From NCBI GenBank assembly GCA_002633005.1, contig NMRA01000915.1:36689-100688 (forward strand): 64,000 nucleotides of DNA, in the 5' to 3' direction. A program made the translations under genes and the position numbers. Source of the DNA: Phoronis australis. Its lineage: Eukaryota > Phoronida > Phoronidae. This document shows, one piece after another, positions 46,601 through 61,600 of the stretch; position 1 is the first letter of the stretch; every line of letters begins with the position of its first letter. The notes beneath the pieces are model-generated. The model was not told the DNA's origin. It made no database searches and saw only the letters and a list, made by a program, of their open reading frames with translations.

Positions 46601-49600
46601 AATTTAGAAATTTTCCGAAAATGTAAGATATGCTTTGAAGAACACCAAAAGACGGTTTCGCAAGATTAAAAATAACAAAGGTCGCCATCATAGTTGGTAG
46701 CTTTCAAATGAAACCAAGGAAGTTTTGCAGATGATGACTGGCAATGGTGGCAAGTCAGTATTTCGATGCGATTCAATAGCGGGCTAGTAACAAAAACAAG
46801 ACCTGATGACGTCACGAACCGCCATTGTACCTGATTGTTGCTAGGAAGTTGTTGAACACGTAGGAATTGCATTCGTTAGAGCTAGGAACCAATGTTGGTT
46901 AGAGCTATACACTATTTGGCATTAAATTGCTTTCGCAGTACAGTATTTCTTTAAATTGTGCCAAGTCAATCATTGTCATCATTCGTCATTGTGAAATGTA
47001 AATAACGTATAAAAAGTCTAGGGTAAATTTTCCATCAAGACGAGAAACTGAGGTTATCTCAGATAAAATTTTGAATAGAAGCCGAGTAAATGAATAGAAC
47101 AACAGCCAATTCTAACTGAGGTGATTAGATACATCAGTACTTAGGTTTGGGTTTATCTGGTCAATGAGGGTACCATTTTGTACTTCAATAAGCAATTAGC
47201 CGTGTCTCAGTGATCAGGACATTTTCGGTTGCTTCAAAGCTGTGTTCCGTAGACGCAAGAATCTCGCAAGTAAAGCTAGGCGGTGTAGTCACGTGCTTTG
47301 CTTGCAATGCATGGCGATATCTCGCGAAGTTTTGCGTGATCTTGCATTTTCATGAAGTTCTCGCATCTNGTACTTGTGTACTCAGTTTTCCAGGAAGTCG
47401 CTAGGTTAGGCTTGCTACAAATTGAAATGTTCACGGTTTTAATGAGACATAGCGTCTTCAAAATATGTGTCTAATATTGAATACAATATGGTTTGCGCAA
47501 ATGAGTGTCTCGTCCAAGTTCAAACTTCATTACTAAACTGAATTACAAACTTGAATAAAAACTCCGAATTTCGAGTAATAATGACTCGACCTTTCAAATT
47601 CTGACTCAAACTTACAATTAATTTAATCCTCGGGTCATCAGATGCAAATTAGGATGAGAAGGTCATCCACGTAATGTATGATTGTACTGTAACACAGGTT
47701 AATAGACACTTGAGTTCGCACAAAAATAGAGCACAAGGAGATACGTCAAAAATCTCGAGTACAAAGACTAGAAACCGGGCCCTGGTATACTTTTGCGGAA
47801 CTAAGCGTACGCATAAACTGTTGCATTCCCTTAACCAATATTCTGTCGCATTTAAAGCTGCATTGCGCCCTGTTTGGCTGACTAAAGTGAAAACTGAATT
47901 AGGCCTTTTACTCTTAAAAAATGGTCTCGTAATATTCGTTACCGTGATAGGATTCTTTTTCCGCTACCATCAGAGCAACCCTGAAACTGCGAATTTCAAT
48001 GGCGCATGTGCGCATTGTCTGTGACTTGAGCTCGTAACGGATATAAAATAGTGTTACAGTAAGAAGCATTATGAGACTCATTTTATAAGAGTGAATGGAT
48101 TAATTCTATTTTCGTTTCTAGCTAGCAGAACAGAGCGAAGTGCAACTTTACTATCGAGATAACCGCTTAAGCTTCATACCTTGTAAATAGTTATTTTATG
48201 AGTTGAAAATTTCTGATTTGGTTTCATCTGTCTGTTACACAGCACGTGATTTCTAATATTTTGAATGCAGTTTAGAAATTTTCCGAAAATGTAAAATATG
48301 CTTTGAGGAACACCAAAAGACGGTTTTGATAGATTAAAAATAGTAAAGGTCGCCATAATAGTTGGTAGCTTTCAAATGAAACCAGGGAAGTTCTGCAGAT
48401 GATGACTGGCAATGGTGGTAAGTCAGTATTTCGATGCGATTCAATAGCGGGCTAGTAACAAAAACATGACCTGATGACGTCACGAACCGCCATTGTACCT
48501 GATTGTTGCTATGAAGTTGTTGAACACGTAGGAATTGCATTCGTTAGAGCTAGGAACCAATGTTGGTTAGAGCTATACACTATTTGGCATTACATTGCTT
48601 TCGCAGTTCAGTATTTCTTTAAATTGTGCCAAGTCAATCATTGTCATCATTCGTCATTGTGAAATGTAAATAACATATTAAAAGTCTAGGGAAAATTTTC
48701 CATCAAGACGAGAAACTGATGTTATCTCAGATAAAATTGTGAATAGAAGCCGAGTAGATGAATAGAACAACAGCCAATTCTAACTGAGGTGATTAGATAA
48801 ATCAGTACTTAGATTTGGGTTTATCTGGTCAATGAGGGTCATTTTGTACTTCAATATGCAATTAGCCGTGTCTCAGTCATCAGGACATTTTCGGTTGCTT
48901 TAAGGCTGTGTTCCGTAGACGCAAGAATCTCGCAAGTAAAGCTAGTCGGTGTAGTCACGTGCTTTGCTTGCAATGCATGGCGATCGATATCTCGCGAAGT
49001 TTTGCGTGATCTTGCATTTTCATGAAGTTCTTGCATCTAGGGAACGGTGCCTCAATTAAGCCTAAAACATGCCACCCCTTCCGATTTCACGACTATGTCA
49101 TTCATTTTCGTATTCTGTATCAGCAAATGACTGTCATTCATTACAAGAACTATTTTATTCAAACATGTTAGACTCTACACGTTCCCAAAATTGTCGGCGG
49201 TGTCATTTAACATGCATGTTATCTGTAGTGCGTTCCAAAGACGCAAAGCACCCTCGAGCAAGGCCAGTGTGATCATGTGCTTCACTTGTAATGCATGGCA
49301 ATAACTCGTGAAGACGTTCACGATCATCTTGATATTTCGCGAGTACCTTGCGTCTACGAAACGCATCTCATGTTACAGCCGACAAGGTATCGGGAAGCGA
49401 GTATTTGAATACTTATGCAGACGAGACAACATAACCTTAAATTTGCGTTGTGACAAACATGGTAGGACAACTGATGCCCCACTAGAGGACTAACATGTAC
49501 AACATACATATACGGGAGTAGAAGCAATAAGCGGGGGGGTCATTTACCATAGGGATAGCTGTCGGGATAGGGAAAGCAATACTTACTACCGGCATCTACA

Positions 49601-52600
49601 TAACATAAATATATAAAGCATAACGTTATGACACTTATGTAAAATCATGTTTGTAAAATAGTTGTAATCCCTACTCGAAACAGAATATTACACGATCTGT
49701 CAGTCTAATTACGCCATTTCTATATTACTATGATATACAGCCACCTCCAACCACCAAAATTATTCATAACTTCATTGCAATAGAACTATATCTAATCAAC
49801 GGTGATTATGCAGAAGTACCATCAGACAAAAATGGGCTCTCCGTACCACTATGAAACAAATTATTACAATATGTCACGACTTCATGTGACCTTTTCATGG
49901 ATAGTACTAAACTGAGTTAAAATCTAGTCACGAGCTCATTCCAAATAAGGGTATCTAATTCATTTTTGTATGCCGTCATCAATGATAACTGAAGCTATGA
50001 CTGGCTACCAACAATACATTACATTTTCTCTATTCATTTATCTATTGTCTATATCTGATCGCACACAGATCCTTCTGAAAGCATGTCACAATCAGAGCGT
50101 AAACAGTTATATTTTGGTGCCTAAATGTCATGAGGAAATTCAAAATTTTCAATGAATCTATTTGTTGCAAAATAGAAAATGGTGAAAAACTGGGAGCTTA
50201 AAATCGTATCTTGTGAAATGAACAAGTAGAATTTGAAGTCGCATATGACAAGTGAGGCTAGCCGGCTAAATTCGAAGCCGCAATTTGCTAGATTGTTTCA
50301 TCAAATCCTACACCGCAAAGAATCTTTCAGTTTTCGCTAAGTTGGTAGGCCCCGGCGGCCGTCTTCGAGATGATTTCCAAGTTTTTTTGTAATATCTAGT
50401 TTCAAATAGACTTATTACAGGTGAAGACAAACAACAGCGTATAACGAACTGAGAAGGATCGAGGCTCTACGTCAAAATGATGAAAATTGTCGCTTAAATA
50501 CTGAGCTTTACAATATTCAAGCCCCGGTAAGCTGAACCGCCAATGGAAATCCGAACTAAGGAGACACAAACCAAGGAGGAGTAACGTAAAATTTTCCGTA
50601 AACTTCTGCCCTTGCCAGCGTATGCAGAGCCTTCGTCTATCCGTAAATAGGTCAATGTATGTTTAAAAGATGCATTTGGCATCCACTACTACAGCGTACA
50701 GAAGCGAAAAGCAGACACGCAATGTCCAAGCTAATAACTACAATTCATGCATGCTTCAAAAATGATCGGTGAATCATGAATTGCAACTCTTGTTCCATTT
50801 CGGTGCAAAATGAAAGAAAAGGCTTTGAAGAACGAAACTTGGCACGCAAGGACGACAAAGGTAACGACACAAATACAACAATGGTGATGACAACGATGCA
50901 CATGAGACCAAGAGCGACAACGACAACGATCTCGAAAGCAATGGCACCGCCAACAAGGCCGACAACAATGCCCTTGCCAACGGCAGTGTTCACACCGCAG
51001 ACAATATAGGCAAAGACGACTACGCCTACGATAATGTGAAGCCTGCGCGACTATTGACAAGAGCAACGTTGACGATCCGAGAGCGCCACCAGTGTAACTG
51101 ACAACACCGTCGACAACACACCATGACACTATAAAGAGATATTTTGAAAAATGCCCATACCTCACAGTGCCATCTGGCGTCCAGTCTAACTAAAATGCAA
51201 CACATTTTGAGATGCAAACAAGACAAATATTGTGTGCAAGTTTCCTGACAATCGAATGAAAAATGAGGTGTTTGTCGTGAGAATGATTGGAAAGGTCTTA
51301 GAAGAACTCGTATTGTTCTCAAATCCTAAGACGTCTACTACAAGCCTGAGTGACTGACGTTGTAGCGTCTTACGAAGGTAATCAGAAAATCTCGAATAAC
51401 TCGAGTCGTAACGAGAAACAAATACCACACTGGTAGCTCTTAACAAGATCGATTCAAATATCAAGTTCCAGAATGATCCTTCAAAGGACGCCAGAGCTTT
51501 GACACGGCAGATCAAACAATAAAACAATAGCCGTTACAGCCCCAACTTTAGTCCAACCAAGAACAGCAGACCTCTAGCTCCTTCCAGTTATGTGTTGCGC
51601 TCTAATTTCACGTCGATGAAACAAGAATTGCGCACAAAATAACTTCATGCCAGAGCAATTTACTTGGCAAAATTTCGCCAAGTAACAACAGTACAATATA
51701 CATGTATACATATGTATATGTTGCTTCATAACACTTGAGTACGTTGGCAACAATTGTCTTGAATAGTATTGCTTCTGCTGAGGTTCTAGCTTCAACGCAG
51801 TCCTCTCGTAACTTCTTGATGACATACGCCCTTGTGTACACGAATAAGCAGACATAGATTCAGACGCGGACGCAAATGACTCGGGAACCGTAAATATGAA
51901 AAATTTAGCAGAACATGAGCAGAACATGGTCTCAAGCTCAGAAAGTGTTACTAATCTGTGTAAGAAACTAGATGCGACCAGTTTTGTAACAAGTGACAAC
52001 ATGAATTGAAATAAGCCTGTTGACAGAAAGGTTGACAGAAAAGTTGTTTGTAGAATTTTGAATGAGTCAAAATTTCATCATGATCAACAGAAAATCTTCA
52101 CTTACCAATCGATTTCTTTGCCTTTTCATTCACCATTTGCCTAAGTTTTTCTTGGTCGTATTTCCGCTTGGACTTCGACAATGCTTGTTTGTTGATTTTG
52201 TTGGTTATATAGGCAACAAGTATGCAAACTGAAATACATTGGGCTCGCAATTTAAGGACAAAGCTTTCAAATGACTAATTAACTAGCAAGGCTGGTGATT
52301 TCTTTTTAAATTGGCAGGATCTCACAAGATCTGCATCACCCTAATGTAACGCAAGATGCCGTCTAGGGTTGCGTTCCGGAGACGCAATACACTCGCGACG
52401 AAGCGCGATGACGCAAGATCACACCAAATCATGCGCGTGAGAAGAGTCAACTGTTTCGTGAGTACGCTCGGAACTTTACTGGCGTACACTTTCTAATGAT
52501 TTATAGGCGAGGCTGGGTTGTTGATTATTAATTCTCCGTTTCCATTGGATTTCTCACTGCTAGTGCGTCGCTAGTGTGTTGCGTTTACGGAGCGATTCCC

Positions 52601-55600
52601 GGTTTCGTCGCATAAGTCAAAATTTCTCGTATCTAACATCAATGAATGCACTGGACGCTCACATTCTTAAAAAATGAGCTGACTTATGAAATTTACTGCG
52701 TCAGCTGAGATCACAAGGTGACACGAACTGGCATATGCCAACAGATTAAACGAAACAGGCGAAAATTTTGAGTTTAAAAGGACCTTCGAAATCCTTGATT
52801 TCTCACCGAATGGAAATATGATAAGAGCGACGATAGATGCGATGTAGGAGAACTCGCTGGTGACGAAGTAGTCGTAGTTCCGACGTGATGTACAGCGTAA
52901 CTCGACATGCTTGTTGAGTTCGTCTACTGAGAAGGTTTTGGCGGTACACGGGTCGCCTAAAATTACAATGATACTTTGGATGTACAACATGGATGCACAT
53001 TTATGGTGGTTTGTGCAACAACTGAACATGACGATGATTGTTCCTCGCACGTGCTCTATTGTGTGTAGTTTTTATGTAGCACATTATAAAGGACCATGCA
53101 AACTCTTAAGATTGTTCTAACTAAAATAGGAACTTAAATAGACACGTCCAGTTCTGTGTGTATGAAATACTCCATGTCTGTACGCTGCTGCATACTTGTG
53201 TCAAACCCTGAGGGATAGAAGATAGAGGTATTGATGACGTGGATAAAATAAAGCCTCGAGGTGTCGATGCTTACCAGGTGTGTGATAAAACACGTTGTTG
53301 CTGATTTTTCTTATGCCCATTACGTCTGACATCACTTTACTCAGGGTGTATGTCTTTATTTCAGCTATTTCTGAATCTGTGAATAATCTGCGGACAAAAG
53401 AAGGATACACTGTTGGCTTTTTTGGTTAATGCACCTAAACTTGCCTAAATTTTAATGTTTATGAATTGGTTTAGAAGAATGACACTTTGTCTCAAGCATG
53501 AAAACAGTTAACTCTACATTTTCTGAAGTACGAACAAAAGGCAATTTGAAAACATATTGAAGCAGGCGACATCTCACCCATTTTGCTTATTCTCAAACCA
53601 AAACCTATCCGCGTTCCTGAGCCTGATAAACTGCTCCTTCAAAACATCGGTGAACAACTTGCAGAAGTGTCCGTTACGCGTCTCCATCATTCCACCCGTG
53701 AAAACATCGACACTCGACATGTTAGGGTAAAGGACATCAAATGCACCAACCAACTGAAACAATGAAGTGTGATATTCTCAACCTCATTCAACAGTATCAG
53801 ATTCTCCAAAGTAAAATAACGAAAGTCAATGGAATAAATGTTTTCGATCTTGGTTAGTTAAACGTACAGATTAAAGCTAGGCTGGGTATTCACTCTCTTG
53901 GTTTACGGATTGTACAGGTGCAGATTCGAGGTGACCTTAAGCGTCCTGTTGTTCAGTTTTTCAAATATCTACCTTTGTTGTATTTTCCCTAGCCACTATT
54001 CGTCAACGTCTAAATGCGTCGTTATCGTAGGACGGTTTGGGAAGTTGCTCCCACTGCACGTTTTTCGCAAAACAAAATTAGTTCGTATGTGTGTATGTAT
54101 GTATGTATGTACATGTATGTATGTATGTATGTACCTGTCTTACATCTTTTACGTAAATTTGACCATCTATCCTGTCAAGTCCCAGATATAATGTGGTTCC
54201 TAGGCAACACATTTTATGTTTTCAACATTACTTTTCTCTCAAAACATAGCACTGAACTTAAAATTTCGTAAAACAATTGTATTTAAAGCTTAAAATTCCG
54301 AGGGCCTACTAGGCCACTCATAGGCATAGCTGATATACCTATCATTGGTTTCTGAACCAATTTAGGGAATTGTTCCTTACGTTTGGATGTGATTCCGTCA
54401 CATTGAAGACTGGTTGTTCTTCGCCACACCAAGTAGTTCTTACAGTCTGGTAGTCTGCGAGACCAAAATCTCTACCACTCATCAGTGTAAACGCGATTGC
54501 GTCAACGCGAGAATCGTGAAGCGGTCCGAAGTAGCTATCTGCACGATAAGTGAAAGGTGATAAACGTACCATATTGCGAATGCCAGTCGAGAGACGGTAT
54601 TCACGGGAATCTCCTTATTTGGAGAACAATCCAAAGTTTCTGGAAAAGTTTCTTCTCATGCTCCAGATGTCGGTTGTGTTCTGGCAAATAAGCAACACCT
54701 TTGTTCGAATGAAGAAAACTACGTTAAACACGCCTTTAAGTCGTCCAGTTCCTGTTAAGAATGTGGGTGGACCTTCCTACCAGTTCGCCATGTGATATAT
54801 CTTGTAGACATGCACATGTATCGTCTACATGCTTGTTTCTTAATATGCAGAAGGTGGGCCACTATCATATATCTGCGCCTCGGTATCAGCATGGCAGCAG
54901 TCAGATTGGGTTATGCGCGCGCACATCTTTGTTTTCATGTCGTGCTTTAATTTACAGTGATCTGTTAGAATTTGATCACACGTCCAGCACCCAATTTGCC
55001 GAGAGTCAGAAACGGTTGGACTGTTACTACAGTAGGATAAATCTCCAAGTGTTGGTTGGCGCCAGTGTCAAATTAGGAGCTTTTTCCTTCTGACAAACAT
55101 TGTCAAACGGTCACTAGGTTGCAAAAACAAGTAAAATTTATTGCAATTTAAAATACTACGGAATTACCTCGAAAATCCTCAACAATGCACGTGTCTTCCT
55201 TTTCAGCTTTCTGTGACGCTAGTCCTGCTAAGACTTGTTCCACTTCAATTTTTTTCTCTTTGAATAAAATCTGAAACCGTAAACATGAACGTCACTTTTT
55301 TCCTACTTGCTAGTCGCGCAAGCACATGGTTTGGATGTACAGTACAAGCCAGGAGTGTCCAGACAAAATAACCCGGAATACCCCGCCATGACGGCTGAGC
55401 GGAAACCGAATTCGACGTGATGTATTGCAGTCTTCTCTCATGACTAAAAACGAGGGGAATTAACAGGAGAGTTAGTAAGGTAGCTAAGCCATTGTGTTAG
55501 AATGTTGCAGCCCTAATCTCTATTACCACTAATCTTTGTTGTCAACAGAATTAGCCGGCATGACGAGTAAACGTTATTTTGTCTGGTTACTTTTGTCTTG

Positions 55601-58600
55601 TACTATTCACATTGTACTCATTGCTAGATGTAAAATAGACTGAAGTGATTTGTATTATACCGCCATCTAAGTCAGGGCTGCCAAAGTTCTGCTCTCGCTG
55701 TCCTTCTTTCCTCATTGAAGCAATTATTGTCCGACGAGATGTAGGTCTTTTCTCAACAGTCAACCCTCATTTCTTATAGAGTATTTTACGTGGACGTTTT
55801 TAACCGGCCTTAATTTAAGTAAATGTCTGGCAGCCAAGGGCGGAAATTGACAATTTGAAATAAAATCGCAAAAAACGATGAATGTGGTTGTTTTTACAAG
55901 TCTGGTCAGAGTTAATAACTTTAAGAGGTCCATCCCAAAAATGGCGTTCTTCGTCCTTAAAAAAAGACCATGTCCCTTTAAAGGATATACCTTTTTGTGC
56001 ATCATTACCTGAGAAATTCCGTACGAGTTACACAGTCGCAGGGTCTTGTTGACTTCGTCACAGGTCATAGGATTTCTGAAAATATTTCGTTTTCAAAATC
56101 AGAAGCACGATGCTTACAAAGGAGCTCGAGTGCACCTATAGCCCACTTGTAAAAATTCATGCGCTCAGGTAGTCTCCTAGACCCCTGATAACACGAAATT
56201 TATATCTTACCATGTTCTGAGTAATTCTAGATGGGCAAAAACAAAAAATGACATGATATACCATAATTGTCGTCAAGATTACCCCTAAAACACAACGACG
56301 CCCATGCGTCTTGTAAATGTATCGCCTCAGCCAACTTTTACCGCGTTCACACGAGGACTTTCATAATAAGGCAAATAGGACTCTTGTGTCCGGTTGTATA
56401 GGAACAGTTCCAATAGGAACTCGGTTAAGTTCTCTAAATTTTCAGCGTATCTTTAGACTTTTTTATTCAGTAATATTTTCCATCGCTTTATCTTTATTGG
56501 AAGCTCTTCTCTTATTTGTGACGTTTTACAGTGATCTGTATCTGAAAACCGGCCCTTGATTTCACTGAGTTCTTAAATTTGGGTCATTGCATGAAAAGGT
56601 CTATTGTTTATTTTCAATAGTATTATGAATTCAACGTAGAGTTTTGTATCCTTGCGTGTCAAAAACCAAAAGTTGCAACGCAGATAAAATAACAGAAACG
56701 GCAAAATCAGTATTTTTGCAAACGTCACAATGCGCAGAAAATGTAGGAAGGAAGTTGACTCCCTATTGTGCCTGTTTCATGCAACGGGGCACTGGCAAAT
56801 CACGGGCGATCACAATGGACAGGCAGACCTTCTTCTCGTGATCGGAGGGAAAACCAGCTGTCTGATTACTCAGACGTCTGACGAGCATTGACAAGCATAT
56901 GGTTGTTCAGACCGCGGATCAGACATCATATCAGATGTGCCTTCTGACGAGACGCCATTGGAACGTATTGGTTCTCACCTGACGTATATTGCAGGGGGCA
57001 CTAAAGTTTTCCAAAACTTCATAGCCGCAGTTTCGAAGGTCGTCGATATATCTGGCTGAATGTTGTTCACATACTTTTCGTACGGCGGCAGTTTTTCATT
57101 TATGGCTACTGGTAACCATTCGTTTATAATGATATTCTGAAAATAAGCGACAAAGTCCAGGGTTACTCTCACTCAGTTGTAGAAACTCTAAAACATTCCA
57201 TATGTTTATTTAAGAGCACAACTTATTCACACAGTTTTTCCATTAACTTCATCTGTGGGGCTTTAAAATTGGTAGATTTTGGCGGACATAAAGATAAGGC
57301 TCAATACATGTAATAACTACCTGTGCGTACAAGTTAAAGAAGACACCAATAGTGCACAGGAAAAGAGAACAGTCTCCGGGTTTTTTTAAAAGAAGAAGGT
57401 CTTTTGCAAGCTTTCAATATCCAGGAAATAGTATGTCTGATATGACTTAAAACCGATTACAAAACACTATTAAGTACATTGTAGTTTGTTAACAAAATTG
57501 GCTTAAAAGCAAACACGAAATTATTAAGACACGTTTTACATAGTTTTTGCACTGATCGCCATGATGTCATAGTTTGTCGTTGAATGCGTGCCTGGTCGAG
57601 ACGTTTTTACATTTATCGGACATGAGTTATTTGGAATTAAGGTATGTTAATATTTCTACCCACCACCACCAGCTACAACGAGCGGTTTACCGATGCAATA
57701 CTACAAAGTGACCGTAATTTAATTGTTTTTTTACTTCAGCTGACATGAAACAATTTCACAGAATAGCGTAATTGTCCCTAAATAGTTTTACCAAAGACAA
57801 AAAACGGACTTGACAAACACGAGGACCGCCGGCTAAATGTGTCTGTTATGATACCTACCTGATAAATAGCGATGACTTTCTTACGTGCTGTGTAAAAACG
57901 CTCTTCGTCGGTTAAGTTGGCATTAAGCTGCAGAGCAACATGGTTGTGTAGTCGGAACCACAGGGTCGCCAGAGAAAATATTGCGGGGTTTTGATGAGCG
58001 TGCACGTCACCAAACACTAGAATAAAAGCAGAATGAATATGAAATCTGGTGCAAGCCCCCAATCAGAAAAAAAAGTTCTTTTGACTCGGACCAATCGTCG
58101 CTTCTGAAAAATAGTTCTCTTGACTCGGATCACTCACGGCTTCTGAAAAAATAGTTCTCTTGACTCGGACCACTCACCGCTATGTTCATAAATAAGGTTG
58201 AAAAGGATTTTCCAGATATTCTGTGAGCCTGGGAAAAGTGAAAATTTGTTATTTCTTAAAATCAGGCTCAATGCGTTGACTTGACTGCGTTGAATCAAAA
58301 TGTGCAGAGCATGGCGTCTTGTATCGACGAACTATCACGTCTTTTGGAGGACAAGGCCCAGAAATTACAACCGTTCTGAAAAAAGAACGAGATGTGGCTA
58401 ATTTTGTAACAGCAACGTGATCTAAGTAAAAAATTATTTAACGACAGAATCAGGTACATACCAATTTTCGATGTGTTAGCACGATGAAGACAATATGTTG
58501 CATTCATAGACACTTCTGCTAAAGGCGTTCTTTTATACTTAAAGTTACAGTTGTGATGTGAACACTAGGGAGTGAAAGATGCGGAACAGTATTTGTACTT

Positions 58601-61600
58601 ACTGTAGAGTTTATCTGTATCCTGGTACTCGTTTTTTAGTGGATTTGGAATATTTTGAAATGGTAATCCGGGCTTGTTAATGCCCGGGTATTGTGGGTTA
58701 TCCGGTAATGTCACTAGCGTCCCATTGATGAAGGATCGAAGAACATTCGCCCAAACTTCGCTACTCCCGTATATGAAGCTACCGTCTATCCAACTGGTTG
58801 CACTGTTAACCTTAAAATTAAACTTTACATATTGATATATACGGTTATGATCAACAGATGGCGTTATATAGGTAGCATTTCGTTATACGTTCGAACCAAT
58901 GGCGGAATAAACTAAGTTTTAAGAAAACGTAGTAGTTCGTATTAAATCTATCACCAGTTAAGACATTACACATATAATATGGGCGCTGTAAATACGACTG
59001 CTTACAATAACTTTTTATTGAGACCGTTTACAGTTGATTCTTATACTGCAGATTACATGTGCTTTCTGGGCTTAGAAAGAAGTACATACAAGTTGACTTG
59101 ACCCAGTTGATCATTTCATGCGCCGAGCATAGTCTGAAGCAATATCGAGCCGTTACTAATTCCCCAAGCTAGACGTCCATAGATCACAACTGAGCAAAGA
59201 AAAAATTGAGACGTTTGCATGAAACGGTCCCAAATATTTACTCCACCAAGTTCCCTAACTGACCTGTTGTGTATTTGTGGTCTTGTAAAAATACTGATTG
59301 TCCTTTCTTAGTACGCTGTTTGAGTATCGTTACTAAGCCAGTTTTTGGCTTTGATACAAGTCGAGAGTGAATTCTACGTCGAATTCTCAGTATTAATGAA
59401 AATAAGTAGGGATATTTTCATGCAATGCCCCTAATTTAAGGACTATGTCCCTAATTTTTTTATTGAATTAAAGGCTCAGTTTTTAGTTATATTATTAGAA
59501 AATGTCATTTGTAACAGAGGAGCTCGTAACAAAGGTAAAATTATAGATAAACATTACGTATGTGAGTTATGAACGAAATAAATGAGCAAAACATTTGGAG
59601 AAGTAGTTGAGTCCCTATTAGGGACTGTTTCATGCAACCGGCCACAGGGGCCCATATTATTAAAGTTGTACACTTCAGTGGTTGTCACGTGTCTTGCAAA
59701 CGGAACGTTTGGTTTTATAGAAACACAACGGCCATCTTTATGAACCTCTTGAACTGTGTGTTGGTTAATTCTCAGTTAATTCTTCCCTGGAAACACTGCA
59801 AAAATACTCTAACGTGTGGTTATGCACGCAAACACATATTTGAATGCTTTTTATAATCAGTTTTAAGATCGACAACTTAAGTAACGTGGGCAGAACCGTT
59901 TTAGCGGCACTTTTTGTTTACCATCCAAGGGTTTCTTACTTTGATACCAGCGGAGGATGCCATGCGTACATTGTGCAAATTGTTATTTTTAGTGCCTGCC
60001 TTCTACTGTTCAACGTATGCGACAGTTTAATTCATTCATACTTGTACAGTTTTAAATGCGGCTGTTTTTTTTTAAATTGTGAAGTGAAAATAGTTGAATT
60101 AGACATGAAAGAAAAAGTGGAACTGTTAGGCCGGCGAAAGTACTCACGAAACGTTCTCCTACAGCCTAGGGTCGTATGACTAAAAGATTAAACTTAAAAC
60201 CGCGGAGTAAAGTAAGACGAAACTTAGTCGAACGTAATAAACTATGAAAGAAGAATTCGTACTTGTTTTCTTGGATTGTTCAAAGATTGTCCAGTCTTCT
60301 TGTCGTAGCGCGCCCGCTCGAACGGCATGTTATCGTCACCAAGTTTTGGGTCATTTTTAAGTGGCACATTAATGACCTCTGGCGGGCAAGTTGGCTGCGA
60401 TGAGTCACTGATCTCCATAGAAACCATCTGACCTGAACAGAAAAGCGATGAATGGAGAGGCGATGGCATACAGAGATCTGTTGATAGTAGACTGTAACCA
60501 ATCAGTCATAAGTATTTACTTAAATATTTTTGGAAACATGGGGCGCCTATCAATACAAAAGAAACGACGATACTTTCGGTGATCATGCATTTTCATATTC
60601 AACTATAAAATATGCAATATTCCGACGTTTCGTTTAAACTTTCAGTATGACCTATTTTTGTATTTATACGTCAACCTCTCGATTATTAATTCACACTAAA
60701 ATACAATCCTACATAGCGACACTTCAACTTTAAAGAGAAAAGTCAGATGTGTATATATATTGCATATTCTTGAACAAGAATCCGTTTGCCTGTTTTAATA
60801 AGATGTGGTACCTTTTCGAAGTTCATTTTACACAGAGTCTAAAAAGAGACTCCCGATCAGTCTAAATTGTGACTCAGGTTTTCGTGTTGACTCTGAGTAA
60901 AACCGTCGTAAAGTTAGGGCGTTTCAGTGAAACACGACCCCTATAGTCAAAACATTTCTTGCTAGTACTAATGCTGTAGCCAAAAGTTGATATTACACAA
61001 AGGACGTCGAACATGGGCAATCAATCTTGAATGGTGAATAATTCCATGGACGCCAAATTGTTTTTCAGCACCACCGGCGTGGCCACGGGGCGCTATGGGA
61101 CCATGGCCCCTATGTGCTTTGCAAAAATTCTGTTCAAAACTCGTTTCAGTTTTGCGTTTGTCCCTTTGCTGCATGTAAAGAGGTCCTAGATTACAAACTA
61201 AGGTTTTGCAATAAAAGATTATGTAGAAAACTTACTGAAAAAGGCAAACAGGGCAGTCCTATTGGGAGAATATTCAGTTGGCGATGTACAGTTAAACAGC
61301 GCGTTGCTAACATGTCGCGCGTTGGGTCTGCCGGCGAACGTAGCCTGGTATGTCCCGTCATCGTACACCGTAGGCACTTTGTTTATATAGTGCTCGCCTG
61401 TAGAAAAAAAAAGAAAACAGAGTCACAATTCAAATGCTACAAGAAGAGACATACACAGTCTGATTTTGATTTTGTGCCTTGTAGTTGTTATCAACTTTAG
61501 TTGTTGTTTTATAGCTCCTGGAGAACTTGCTTTACTACAACAAGAACATCGATGGATACGACAAAAATGATGGCCACATAGTGACAAGACCAACGACTGG

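Noticed and set aside
51574-52002. 142-codon minus-strand frame in DUOX intron 13, considered as an extra DUOX exon
   Set aside because: Exon 13 joins exon 14 in phase and the family alignment leaves no room for an insertion; no conserved motif.
58295-58513. 72-codon minus-strand frame between DUOX exons 4 and 5
   Set aside because: Exons 4 and 5 join in frame (LY|MFGD) and match the family without it.
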